DNA of 64,000 nucleotides from Prinia subflava (lineage: Eukaryota > Chordata > Aves > Passeriformes > Cisticolidae), in the NCBI RefSeq assembly GCF_021018805.1, contig NC_086254.1, positions 4,141,001 to 4,205,000 on the forward strand, read 5' to 3'. A model generated the notes under the pieces. It saw nothing but the letters and a program-made list of their open reading frames with translations, searched no databases and was not told where the DNA came from. The position numbers and the translations under genes are program-made. This document shows positions 9,301 through 18,360 of the stretch, in pieces (positions within the stretch are counted from its first letter, which is position 1; each line of letters opens with the position of its first letter).

Positions 9301-11017
9301 AACCTTTTACTGATATTTCCAAAAACTGAACATTTGCATTTTTCTATTTTGTCTTTTTCTTCCCTCTGGGAGACAAGGCTTTCCTTACTGTGTTCCCACT
9401 GAGAATATTCAAAGTGTATATTTTTGTTTGGTTGCTTAGTTTTGGTTGGTTTTTTTAGATTAAAAATACAGGAGGAAAAGTAAGTTCAATTTATTTCAGC
9501 CTAAAACCAGCCTCCAATATTTTTCTGTTTGACCAGCTCTTTCCCAGCTCCTGTTTCTCTGTGTGCTGTGGCTGTGGTTTGGGTTGCTGTGAGGCACTTT
9601 TGCCGAGCCCCACCTACAGCTCGAGCACCCTTTTTTTTTCCCCTGGGCTGACTGTAACTTATCACCTATTTTCTCTGACTTTATCCAGGCAGGCAAATTT
9701 GACATCATCCCGACCATGACCACAATTGGCTCTGGAATTGGTATTTTTGGAGTGGTAAGTTCAGATATTTCCATCCTCTATATGGAGACTCTCAAATTAT
9801 TCTTCTTGCCTGTGACATCTGTGGGAAGTGTCCTTGAGCCACAGTGAAATACTGGCTACTGCTCAGGGAATCAAAGGATGGGCAAAAGGGGGAAAGGAGG
9901 TGCTCTCCTGCCTTGCTAGTTCAGGAAAATAGATTCCTGCTGGTCCCTGGCTGAAGGGAAAGCTGGCTCTCTTGGTATCCTGATAGTTTAAAGTTAGAGC
10001 TGGCATAAGAGAGAGGGTCTGCAGGTGATTGGCAGTATTTCATGCAGGACAGAAACCCAGCATCCAATTTGCTTATAGTCATTAAAGACTTGGGCACAGC
10101 TCAAAGGGTGTTTTGCCCTGCACTTAACCTAAAGTGGAAACACTTCATTTCTGTTTAAATCACCCACTATTGAACACAGCACACTTCACTTCTGTCCTAA
10201 ATGGACATTTGGAGACTTCAACAACTGCCATGTTGTGGGATGAAGCAGAAGTTTGCCCCTAAATTGTGGGGCAAACTGGGAAGAACTGGAAGTACACAGC
10301 GGTCCAGGTGAGCTTGGAGGGCAACTCCAAACTTAACTGCGCTTTGATTTAAGGCCTCTGTCCTCTGTGACCTGCTCCTGCTGCATTTTCTCCACGGACG
10401 AGACTATTACAAGCAGAAGAAATTCAAATATGCAGAACCGGAGCCTGTAAGTAACAGCAAGTGCCTGCCCTGCAGAGGCTCTTGCGGGGGTGTGTGTGGA
10501 TGTGTGCATGAGTAATGACGCTGTAACACAAACATCCGTGCTGAGGGGCAACCAGGCGCCTTCCTGAGCCCTTGGGACTCTTGTAGACTGGGATCCATGA
10601 ATCTTCTCTCCAGAATTACTGAGATGTTGTGCATGACTCATTAAAGTTATATTGTTAATAACTTTATTCTCTCCCTTTAACCCCAGATATTCCAAGATCT
10701 GGTAACACTTGCATTGCTTTAAGGGAAGTAAGGGTAGATCTGTGCTTTAGCAAACTAGAAAATGTCTCTTTTTTCTGCTCTTTGGGAATATCTCCGTGAC
10801 CATGGAATGTTTCATGGCCTTCAGAAGGACACAAAAACAATTCCCCTCAAATTCATCTGAAAATATGTGTATACACTGGGGGTTAGGAGTTGCTGCCCAA
10901 TCACATTTTCCCTGGCATTAGAAAGGAGCAGCTCTGTAACAGAACCCTTGTTTTCTCTCATTTAACCCCCAGTCAAAGTCGCATAAGAAGGAAAAGGAGA
11001 CAGACAACACACAGTGA
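182..11017 (+). CDS. P2RX1: P2X purinoceptor 1 (ATP-gated cation channel), complete, 12 coding exons
   Basis: This gene encodes a trimeric plasma-membrane channel that opens on extracellular ATP and passes Na+ and Ca2+; the family acts in smooth muscle and platelets. Twelve exons (182-318, 3661-3808, 4214-4285, 4733-4802, 5327-5423, 5655-5735, 6936-7077, 8190-8320, 8932-9022, 9689-9754, 10354-10446, 10973-11017) join in phase at GT-AG sites into 390 residues, against 399 remembered for human. Visible are a TPR kinase-type site at residues 18-20, TM1 at about 30-50, ATP-contact lysines K68 and K70, all ten ectodomain cysteines (117, 126, 132, 149, 159, 165, 217, 227, 261, 270), the NFR motif at 291-293, K310, TM2 at about 331-358 and a YxxxK trafficking motif near 363-368. 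Long stretches such as [25 protein letters not shown] and [26 protein letters not shown] residues point to P2X1 rather than P2X4 or P2X5. The ATG has a good context (gccATGG). The C-tail is short, lysine-rich and unlike the mammalian one. Confidence 0.96.
319..3660 (+). other. P2RX1: P2RX1 intron 1
   Basis: The intron is 3.3 kb. I see no coding exon or recognised transposable element in it. It carries a three-copy 26-bp tandem repeat at 1778-1855, listed separately. Confidence 0.85.
1778..1855. repeat. 26-bp tandem repeat, 3 copies
   Basis: Three diverged units begin at 1778, 1804 and 1830. Each reads roughly ACA(G/A)CACT followed by C-rich sequence and CAGTTC. This is a small minisatellite in P2RX1 intron 1. 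Confidence 0.8.
3661..3808 (+). CDS. P2RX1: P2RX1 exon 2 (residues 46-95)
   Basis: The exon follows a TTTCCCTGTCCAG acceptor and ends CAG before GTAAGG. It encodes the end of TM1 ([10 protein letters not shown]) and the VSVKLKGL strand holding ATP-contact lysines K68 and K70. N76 lies in an NES sequon. Confidence 0.95.
4214..4285 (+). CDS. P2RX1: P2RX1 exon 3 (residues 96-119)
   Basis: The exon lies between a CCACAG acceptor and a GTAAAC donor and is phase 0 at both ends. It encodes [15 protein letters not shown] and cysteine C117. Confidence 0.95.
4733..4802 (+). CDS. P2RX1: P2RX1 exon 4 (residues 120-143)
   Basis: The exon encodes the cysteine-rich head region (C126, C132), one of the least conserved parts of P2X proteins. 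The acceptor is CCAAACAG and the donor GTAAGG. One base of a glycine codon is carried into the next exon. Confidence 0.92.
4867..4910. repeat. 16-bp tandem repeat, about 2.7 copies
   Basis: The unit GGCTGGGGTGTCACCT occurs at 4867 (two changes), 4883 (perfect) and 4899 (partial). It lies within P2RX1 intron 4. Confidence 0.85.
5327..5423 (+). CDS. P2RX1: P2RX1 exon 5 (residues 143-175)
   Basis: The exon encodes [20 protein letters not shown] with cysteines 149, 159 and 165. N153 is in an NST sequon at the position glycosylated in the mammalian protein. The acceptor is CCCCACAG and the donor GTAAGG. Confidence 0.95.
5655..5735 (+). CDS. P2RX1: P2RX1 exon 6 (residues 175-202)
   Basis: The exon encodes [20 protein letters not shown]. 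The residue aligned with mammalian N184 (EAENFT) is lysine here, so that glycosylation sequon is missing. The acceptor is TTTTTCAG and the donor GTGAGG. Confidence 0.95.
5736..6935 (+). other. P2RX1: P2RX1 intron 6
   Basis: This 1.2-kb intron is without a recognised element. Short open frames in it carry no identifiable domain. Confidence 0.8.
6936..7077 (+). CDS. P2RX1: P2RX1 exon 7 (residues 202-249)
   Basis: The exon encodes RRNLVESV through the C217/C227 pair to QNFTFLAVK, with a sequon at N242. The acceptor is preceded by a good pyrimidine tract. The donor GTACTT is weaker than the other donors in the gene. Confidence 0.95.
7165..7192. repeat. 28-bp perfect palindrome with no spacer
   Basis: The sequence is its own reverse complement, centred between 7178 and 7179 on GAATTC. 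Beyond position 7165/7192 one mismatch is followed by two further pairs. As RNA it would fold only with a loop at the centre. Confidence 0.95.
7581..7735 (+). mobile_element. CR1-type LINE, 5'-truncated 3' end
   Basis: The fragment contains the usual CR1 tail phrases: GGCCAGGTTGGAC, CTGGTCTAGTGGAAGGTGTC, GATGATCTTTATAGTCCCTT, and the end TTCTAAGATTCTGTG. It lies in sense orientation within P2RX1 intron 7. It carries no open frame. Confidence 0.85.
8190..8320 (+). CDS. P2RX1: P2RX1 exon 8 (residues 250-293)
   Basis: The exon encodes [10 protein letters not shown], the C261/C270 pair and the FNFR motif of the ATP pocket. The Y280-P288 loop is one residue longer than in mammals as I recall them. 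N285 is a sequon. The donor is GTAAGG. Confidence 0.96.
8321..8931 (+). other. P2RX1: P2RX1 intron 8
   Basis: This intron is 611 bases with nothing recognised. Confidence 0.85.
8932..9022 (+). CDS. P2RX1: P2RX1 exon 9 (residues 293-323)
   Basis: The exon encodes YAKYYKEDG and [12 protein letters not shown]310 corresponds to the mammalian ATP-contact K309. The acceptor is TTGCACAG and the donor GTAAGA. Confidence 0.95.
9023..9688 (+). other. P2RX1: P2RX1 intron 9
   Basis: This intron is 666 bases. It holds T/G-rich low-complexity sequence around 9420-9460 and a T run near 9631-9638, and nothing else recognised. Confidence 0.85.
9689..9754 (+). CDS. P2RX1: P2RX1 exon 10 (residues 324-345): start of TM2
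   Basis: These 22 codons are phase 0 at both ends. They encode [20 protein letters not shown], the pre-TM2 segment and the pore-lining start of TM2, effectively identical to mammalian P2X1. Confidence 0.96.
9755..10353 (+). other. P2RX1: P2RX1 intron 10
   Basis: This intron is 599 bases with no recognised element. Confidence 0.85.
10354..10446 (+). CDS. P2RX1: P2RX1 exon 11 (residues 346-376): TM2 end and YxxxK
   Basis: The exon encodes [10 protein letters not shown] and [11 protein letters not shown], the end of TM2 and the membrane-proximal trafficking motif. The acceptor GATTTAAG is a weak, pyrimidine-poor AG, but the frame and homology fix it. Confidence 0.94.
10447..10972 (+). other. 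P2RX1: P2RX1 intron 11
   Basis: This intron is 526 bases with no recognised element. If retained, the frame would continue 22 codons from exon 11, including five cysteines, to TAA at 10513-10515. Confidence 0.8.
10973..11017 (+). CDS. P2RX1: P2RX1 exon 12 (residues 377-390 and stop)
   Basis: The exon follows TTTAACCCCCAG and encodes [14 protein letters not shown] and a TGA. The tail is shorter and more basic than the mammalian one, so homology alone does not fix it. The phase-0 junction and acceptor do support it. GTGAGT begins three bases after the stop. Confidence 0.8.
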   Translation, partial: SKSHKKEKETDNTQ

Positions 11018-11870
11018 GAGGTGAGTGGTGATTCCCCAGCCCTGCTAGCATACATCTGGCAGGGATGAGGGCTATAGGTCTTGGGGCTGTCCCAAGGCCT
11101 GTGGGAAGGCAGGAGGGTTTCAGGAAGGCAGCAGGGCTCCAGGGAGGCTTGGAGGAGATCTGAGCTGTGGGCTGCATTGCCTAATGTGGGGTCAGCATTT
11201 CCCAGCATAAGCAGTTGCATGGGGCAGCAACGGATGCAGGATGTGGGACTGACATCACATCTTCAATGGCAGCATCTCTTGAAGGGCACCAGGAGGCAAG
11301 ACACCAGAAATCACTGTGCACCTCTGTCTCAGCAGAATCCACACTGACTGACAAACCTGCACCCCCTTCCTCCTCCTCTTCTCTTAAAACTCGGTCACCA
11401 TCCCATCACCTCCCTGGGCCAGCCCCAAGACCAGCAGAAGCAGCGTTCAGCACCAGCTCATGTGAAGGTGGTGCCCTGCAGCCAGGGCAGGGCTGGCCAG
11501 CCCAGCACACAGAGGGACATGCCACGATGCTGTGCAAGGGTCAGACTAAGGGATCTTGGGGCTCTCTGCCAGCCCTGCTGCAGAGCACTGGGTCTGCTGC
11601 CTTTGCAGGCCCTTCAGAAGGGCTCACACTGCACCCTGCCTGGTATGCCAGGGCCATGCCAGGTCACTTGCATCTGAAGACCCTGGGGAGAGCACAGCTG
11701 CCTCTTCTGCCTCAGAAGCACCATTGAACAGTTCCAAACTGAGAAGAGGAGGGAAGGAGAGCTGGCAGGAACCATGCCCAGCCCCTCTGCCTGGGAGAAA
11801 AATGGTTATTTTGTAAGGATGTATTTTATTAAAAAAAAATTAAACCTTTAGTTTTTCTACTACATCCCTG
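11018..11870 (+). other. P2RX1: P2RX1 3' UTR region, probably with an intron
   Basis: After the stop, GAG is followed by GTGAGT at 11021, a strong donor consensus. A matching acceptor could be CTGTCTCAG ending near 11331, which would leave a terminal non-coding exon of about 530 bases. Overlapping ATTAAA hexamers at 11828-11833 and 11839-11844, with a GT-rich stretch from about 11869, look like the polyadenylation site. The 170-codon open frame at 11215-11727 has no recognisable domain and is probably chance within the UTR. Confidence 0.5.
11828..11844 (+). terminator. P2RX1: Polyadenylation signals of P2RX1
   Basis: There are two ATTAAA hexamers, at 11828 and 11839, separated by an A run. 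A TGTGTGGTG element lies about 25-30 bases downstream. This is the first good poly(A) arrangement after the P2RX1 stop. An AATAAA at about 12207 could serve as a distal alternative. Confidence 0.6.
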
Positions 11871-13633
11871 TGTGGTGCCTATGCTTGCCCCAGAGCACGG
11901 TGTTTGCAGTGGATTCTGGAGGGTTTATGCATACAAAGTAATCCCAGCAGTGATGACTCCTTCAGAAACTGCTCTCCCCTGCAGGGCTCCTGGGCCTCCT
12001 GCCACGAGCAGGGGCTGTTATATCAGAGTTGTCACTTGGGTTTCCTCCTCAGACAGCCTGGCTGGCAGGGAGCACTGGCACACTGCCCGCCATGGCCATC
12101 CATGCTGCTGTGCCAGCTCTGCCTCCACTGCCCATGCCAGTCAGTGTTAGCTGGTCAGAAAGAGTTTCCCAGCAGCAGCCTCACAAACCAACTCTTTGCA
12201 CCCAGGAAATAAACTTCCCCTCTGTGCCAGAAGATTTGCACTACTGATCACCTGCAGCTGCACATCATGGGTTGTGCTCAAACTCCACACCCCTGTGAGC
12301 AGACCCTGCCCTGCGCTGCTGGTCCTATTCCATTCTCCAGGACACATCAACACTGACTTTCTGCATAGTCCCTCTCTGAATGTCTTTTTTTACCTCCCCG
12401 GGGAAAATTTTGCTTTGGTTGCTTTTAAAGTGGATCCCAACGGTCAGTGGAGAAGCTATAGGGCTGTAATGCAGTCAGAGCCTGCAGGAGCACTGCTCCA
12501 GGCTCTCAGGGACACAAGAATGTGTGCCATAAACAGATGCGGGTGATATTTGGTCATAAGCTCAACAAATATTTCAAGCCATACTTTCAAGCCATCCGTT
12601 TCCTGTGGGGAGATCATTTGCCCTCAGCAGGATCCCTCAGCTTTCACAGGCAGGGTGGGTTTTTGTAAGGTTATTCATGGTTAACTTTTTCACCCTTTCC
12701 TGGGCTGCTGTCAGAGGTGCCAGGCGCTTATACTAAGGATGCAGGGAGGGTAGAGAAAGCCTGCTGGTGTCTGGAGGAATCGGTGCCTGTTCAGTGGAGG
12801 CTGGGGGTATCCCCACGCCCCGGGGGTTCTCCTGCAGGGTCCATCGAAGCCCAAGCAGGTCCCATGTGGTGCCACGGTGCAGCTCCCCAGCAAGCTGCCA
12901 CCAGCAGAGGGGACTGCAAGACCATTTCACAGCGACTGGGGACAATCCAGTTTCCGGAGACAGAGAAGCGAGGGTGTTCAGGTAACCTTTTGCACCCACT
13001 TATACCGGGTCAATTTCCGGTCAAAACTTAAAATAACAAATGCAAGGCTGCAGGTAGAGCTGTGTGATGTTTCTGTCTGCTTAATCTTCCAAGCTGCTTG
13101 TAATGCAAAATCCCTATTCTTTCCTAGGAAGAATTAAAAGGCAGAATATATAATCAGGAAAAACGCAACTTGTAAATGATCCCCTCTAGTTGCTATTCTA
13201 AATTTGGGATCTCTAAAAGTCCCAATGCTGCTTTATGGATGCTTTATGCATACTTTAAAAATCATGGAAGGATTTATTTTTCATATCTTTAACTTGTTTT
13301 CTTTAAATGCACAATCTTTGGGGATCCTTTTCTTTGCTTTTCATTCATCATTTCTGCAACAAGCAGAATGAGATATTGCAATTTTAATTCTTTCCCCTAA
13401 ACTCCTCCTCAAAGCCAGGGGCCCTGTGGCTCCCAGGTGGCTCTTAGCAGAATTTCCTTGTGTTGTGGCCAGAAAACAACTGCATTTGAAGCAATTACGA
13501 TGTGGCCAGTGTGCCGTGCTGCTCTCTGACCTGAGATGAAGTGTTACAGAATCCCAAGGGATTTGGTCATCATGGACCCATTCAATGACAGTGTGCTGTG
13601 TTTCTTCCCATTCATTCTGTGGCCAGTTGAGAG

Positions 13634-13722
13634 TTGGGTTGTTTGTGGATTTTTTTGGTTGGTGTGGTTTTTGGTTTTTTTTTTTCCCACTTCTTGTTTG
13701 TTTGCATTTTGGTTTTTACACA
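13634..13722. repeat. T/G-rich low-complexity stretch
   Basis: The + strand is almost only T and G from 13634 to 13685, continuing T-rich to about 13722. A T11 run lies near 13675-13685. Confidence 0.75.
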
Positions 13723-16153
13723 GTTAATAACTAATAGAAAAGGAACTTTCAGCAATTCAAACACTGTCCCAGAAAACACACAAGAAAGAATGTATATTAT
13801 CCAGCTCATCCCTGATCTTTACATCAGCATCAACAAGCCCTTGTATGTGATGGTGTCAGTGCTCCACACGTCTAACAGAGGACTCTTGCCTTGATCATGG
13901 GTATTAGATGACAAAAGCAAGCAATGAGTGCAGTGTGATTATTCCCATTTTATAGAATCAGAAACCAAGATACAAGCAAATAATTTTTAAAAATGGATTT
14001 AAATGTAGTGAGAATTTTCTGCTTCTGACCAGTTTTTGTTTTCTGTAAAGGCTATTAGGTTGTGCAGATATCTTTTCACTCCCTCAGGCAGGGTTATTTT
14101 GAAAAAAAAAAATCAAGTAGCACAGATATTCCAGAAAAGCAATTACAGAAAAATTTATTTGGCAATAATTATGCTGGTTAGTGATTCTGCAGAGATGAGG
14201 AATTATATTTCAATCTCTGCAGAGCTGGCAACATTTAATCATTATGTTTGTGCTCAATTCCCAGCACAATGAGGCCCTGATTTCCACCTGGTGCTTCCAG
14301 ACACTGTAACAAGGCAAATTAAAATGAGTAACACTCAAGAAGTAGATAACTCCTTTCCTGTGCAACCTCTTCTATCTTTAAGCCCACTCATTCTTTCTCT
14401 GGCACAGCAGACTCCCTGTTATTTTTAACCCAGTCCTCCACTTAGGACATTCTTGGATTTTTCCCTAAAAAAGCACCTGCCTTTCTGGTTACACTCTTTC
14501 CCTTTCTCTTTTGTTGTGGGAGCATGTTTTCAGTTGGATAAATCCTCTGGCTGACACACAGTGAAGGACTGGCAGGAACATGCATATCCTCCCAGCTCTG
14601 AAGGATGCTTTTATTTCCTTCTGTCCCACAGCTGGACATTCTCAGGTCAGACTGTGCTGGGTGGCAAAAGGAGATTCTTGGCCATTTGAGCATTTGATAT
14701 CTGCAGCTCAGCCTGCAGCCACTCTCCTGGGGACAGTGTGGTTGTTACAGTCCATTTTCACTGCTGCCAGCCCTGTATTAATTATGCCACACTATAATCT
14801 TCGTCTGTCTTCGGTGAAGTGCTCTCTCCTGTTATTTGTTTCTAATTGCTTTACTGCCTTATTTTTGAAAGCGTAAAATTCAAAAGTGTCCGAATGGATT
14901 CTGAATATAGTGACAGCCTGGTCACCTGATGGGGCAGGGGTGAATCAGGATCGCTCCAGTTAACAGAGCTCTGCCTACCAGTACCAAGCATAGATCCTGC
15001 TCAGCTTTATGGCACCACTAAGAGATTTCATAAAAAAATGATGGCTTTAAATCTTTTCGTACCTAAACGTACTAGTGATGTGCCTGGGGAAATGTAAGCT
15101 CTCCCCCTTATGACTGTAACTCAAGGACAGGTTAAATAAACAAATTCCCAGTCTTTGCACCCAAAAAATGTGCAAAATCAGTTACCAACCAACCCCACTC
15201 AATCATTATTGAACAGAAATATCAAAGTCTTATTTTAACATTGTTATAGCCATTGTGGTCTAAGCATCAGAGAGACATTATCTGTGACTTTTTCCACTGG
15301 CCACAACTGCTCTACAGTGTAAGCACCTGTGTATGATGAAAAGAGAAGCTGAGGCATATGATTAATTTTGGGTTATTTTGTTTTCTGGAAGAAACAGCAG
15401 GTTCTGACTGAGCTGAGCGAACCAGGTTATTTCATTAAGTGAAGTGCTCACAGTCTTTGCCAGAACTGATTATTTCAAACCTTGATATGGATGCTAAACT
15501 ATGCTTCAGACATCACTGGTGGTTTAAACTGCCTGGTGCTAACAGAGGCAGATTTTTAGAGGACAAATATCAGCACTTTCCAAACAACCAGAGTCTCATA
15601 AACATCTCACAGCCAAATGAATCAGTCCAAATGCCTTCTGAAACCCTTGCAAAACCTCCTCAGCAGTGTAATTAAGACAAGAGGAGCAGGAGGCTGAAAG
15701 GCTCACTCATTGCTCAGGAGAAGCTGAGCTGGCCCTGCATGAGCAAGCCCTGCTTGATTGAATTGAAAGCCTTTGTGAAACAGTTATGGCTTACATGTTA
15801 TTGTCTTTCAGAGCATCTCTCATGCCCTGGAGCCACAGGAGCACAGTCCCTCCACAGGCTCAGGCACAGGCACACTCCTGGGTCGTGGGCACATACTCCC
15901 AGGCAGCCAACAAGGAAGTTGCTAGGGGCTTTTAGTCAAGGCTGGGAGGACATTTTCCTTTTGCTCATGGGCTTATCTTACTTTTCCTGAGAGTCCACCA
16001 TGGCAAACACACAGCCCAGGGGCTCAGGCTGCTGGCTGCCTTGAGATAATGTCTAATCAGTGTCATTAGCTAATATCCAGAGCTGCTGGAAGACCCCAAC
16101 AGCTTTGGAAGCACAGATTTAAGGAGATGGGACTCTCTGCTGTGCTGTTACAG

Positions 16154-16300
16154 TCACAGAATCATTTTGGTTGGAAAAGACCTCTGAGGTCATCAAGTCC
16201 AACTACAAATTTAACACTGCCATTAAACCATGTCCCTAAGTGCCACATGTACATGTCTTTGGTTACCCTAAAATGCTGCAGGCTCTGCCATCCTCTCACT
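16154..16300 (-). mobile_element. CR1-type LINE 3' end, reverse orientation
   Basis: On the + strand it begins TCACAGAATCATTTTGGTTGG, the reverse complement of the CR1 3' end. It continues AAAAGACCTCTGAGGTCATC and CCATGTCCCTAAGTGCCACA, typical of avian CR1. The right boundary is uncertain because the match fades after about 16300. Confidence 0.85.
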
Positions 16301-17536
16301 GGTTATCATGCTGTTGTTCACCTGCCCCAAGAGTAATTCACTGCCCCAGTGCTTCCTGGTCATGGAAGATCTCTACTGGGTTTTCTCTGTGATGAGCTGG
16401 AAGCACAACCCTTTGTAGCTTTCTAACAGGAATCGTTTCACTGAATGTAGCAACTCTTTAGTAGTCAAGATTTGAGCCACATAACATTTCAATTCCAAGT
16501 GGTTTTGACTGAAAATTGGTAAAGAGAATGCACAAATATTTTAGATGGAAGTGAAAGGGTATTAGCCCTGAATAAACCTGTTCATCTGTAGAGAGTTGCT
16601 CAGCTGCCTGTGACCAGCCAGGGTGACAAAGCACATTTCTGCAGGAAAAGTAAGACTTGGATGCACATAGCAAATAGCAGCAGGCTGTGGCTGACTATAA
16701 TAAACATACCCACAGAATGAGCAAATGAAAAAAATCATGCTCTTTGCTAGCCTTACAAGATGACTTTGCTGTTTTAATGAATAGTGCCTCTTAATTACGT
16801 TTTGATACTTCTCTCAACACAGTGACAACAGGGGAAGCTTTTTTGAGATGGAAAAGTTGGTAGTAAACCGCAAGATGCATTATTAATATGTTATGTCGAG
16901 TTATAAAACCCATGGTAAGGAATTAATTTGTTTCCAAAGCAGAGGATTATTTGAGACTCACTGGAAGCAGGCACAGGCATTTCTATCTGCTTGTTGTCAC
17001 AGCAGGAAGGAGCAGCAGTCTGCAGTGGGTTGAGTCAGGATGTGGATTTAATCCATTTAGCTCTCTGGCTAAATCCAAGACTCTTGGCGGGGACCTTGAC
17101 TGTGAGTGGAGTCACAGAGCCCACCGAGTCCTGCCACAAGTCACTTGTTGCAAAATCAACATCTCCATGAATCCCACTGCTGGGTGCAGTGGGAACCCCT
17201 CGACCCAGGGGTACAGTCCACTACGAGCCAAGAAGGTAAAAGAGAGTGGGAGGGAAAAATAAAGCCAAAATATGAGTCAAACCAAAGAGGGCATCTGCTT
17301 GCCGGAATTCCTTGAAGAACAGCAGTGGGATTAGTTGGTGTGTGGCATTTCTCCCCATCGCTGCAAGACTTTAGGAAGCGTATATGGTCAGGGTTGGGTG
17401 TTACTACTCTACAGAGCCTGTGTGAGGGGACAGCAGTGTGCCGGGATCCTGGGCTCCTCCCTCAGCTCGGGGCCGGCGGGCCCTCCACTTCCATCGTGCC
17501 AGTGCCACCTTCCCTGATCATTTATATCACGGAGTA

Positions 17537-17696
17537 TTTAGGGAGAATTTCTTCGCAGAAAGGGTGATTAGGCACTGGAACGAGCTGCCTAGGGAGATGA
17601 GGGTGTCATTTTCCCTGGACGCGGCTCTCAGTGTTCTGTTCCGTCACAGGCTGGACGATCTCAGAGGTCTTTCCCAAATTAGCTGATTCTGTGATT
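17537..17696 (+). mobile_element. CR1-type LINE 3' end upstream of the CAMKK1 CpG island
   Basis: The fragment shows AATTTCTTCGCAGAAAGGGTG, ATTAGGCACTGGAA, GCTGGACGATCTCAGAGGTC and an end of GATTCTGTGATT, all usual for the CR1 3' tail. It is in sense orientation and ends about 170 bases before the GC-rich promoter. It retains several CpGs, perhaps protected by the neighbouring island. Confidence 0.85.
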
Positions 17697-17764
17697 AGCA
17701 AAAAGCCCCGTGTTTCAACCCAAAAGCCCGCACCCCAGATGCGCTTCTGGCTGGACACCGCACG

Positions 17765-17816
17765 AAAAAAAAAAAGCTTTTTTTTTTCTTTTTTTCCTTT
17801 TTTTTTTCTTTTTTTT
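17765..17816. repeat. A11-GC-T10 palindrome and 40-nt pyrimidine tract
   Basis: Eleven A (17765-17775), GC, then ten T form a 22-bp perfect palindrome at 17766-17787. An uninterrupted C/T tract runs from 17777 to 17816. It lies between the CR1 copy and the CpG island. Confidence 0.9.
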
Positions 17817-17869
17817 GGTCTTTTTTGCCCCAAACCCCAGCTCCCCCTAACCCCCTGACGGCCCCCACC

Positions 17870-18360
17870 CCACAGTCTCCCTCACGGCCACACGCGCGCG
17901 CGCCCCGGGAGGCGCGGCCGCCTGCAGCCAATGGGCGGCGCGGGCGCGGGCGGAGCGGGGCGGGGCGCGGCCAATGCGGGGCGGGGCGGGCGGCGCGAAC
18001 GGCGGCGGCGCCGCGGGGCGGGCGGGACCCGGCGGGACCCGGCGGCAGCGCCGCGGGCAGGTGAGCGGCCCCCGGGGACGGGACAGGGCGACCCCCGCGA
18101 ACGGACCCCTCCCGCCACACACACACTGCGTCCGCGGGGCTGCGAGCCCCTCGGCAGATAGCGACAAGTGGCGCGTGAAGCGGGGAGGGGACAGCCTGTG
18201 GGGACAGTCCACGGGGCAGCGTCCCGGTGAGGGGACGCGGGTGGGGTGCGGGTGTCGGTGCGGGTGGACGCGGGCAGCCGCCGCATCCCCCGAGCTGCGG
18301 GAGCCGCCGCTGCGGCGCGGCCGGGGATGCGCCCGGCAGCTGCAGCTCCGGAGGTGATGA
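17870..18360 (+). promoter_or_regulatory. CAMKK1: CpG-island promoter of CAMKK1
   Basis: The stretch is extremely G+C- and CpG-rich. It carries CCAAT boxes at 17928-17932 and 17971-17975, repeated GGGGCGGGG GC boxes at about 17956-17992, and no TATA box. An alternating CACACGCGCGCGCGC run lies at 17889-17903. The arrangement is that of a TATA-less promoter with initiation just downstream, about 18.0 kb, reading rightwards because a consensus donor follows at 18061. Assignment to CAMKK1 is inferred from position: it is the only CpG island before the first CAMKK1 coding exon. A 315-codon minus-strand open frame here is a by-product of GC richness. Confidence 0.75.
17995..18060 (+). other. CAMKK1: CAMKK1 non-coding exon 1 (start approximate)
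   Basis: The GC-rich leader ends GCGGGCAG followed by GTGAGCGG, a strong splice donor at 18061. It contains GGCGGGACCC twice in tandem (18021-18040). The start is a guess placed after the GC and CCAAT boxes. Splicing to 55409 is inferred, not seen. Confidence 0.55.

Larger units (their letters stand above)
11871..17536. other. Intergenic region between P2RX1 and CAMKK1
   Basis: About 5.7 kb separates the P2RX1 poly(A) site from a CR1 copy upstream of the CAMKK1 promoter. I find no conserved coding segment, tRNA or other RNA gene. It contains a T/G-rich low-complexity stretch (13634-13722) and a reversed CR1 fragment near 16.15 kb. The rest is A/T-richer unique-looking sequence. Confidence 0.7.

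Noticed and set aside
11215..11727. 170-codon + strand open frame after P2RX1
   Set aside because: It lies in the predicted P2RX1 3' UTR, has no homology I recognise and no upstream promoter. It is more likely a chance frame.
13546..13580. ACAGAATCCCAAGG as another CR1 end
   Set aside because: Only a few bases resemble the CR1 terminus, and the following sequence does not continue the match.
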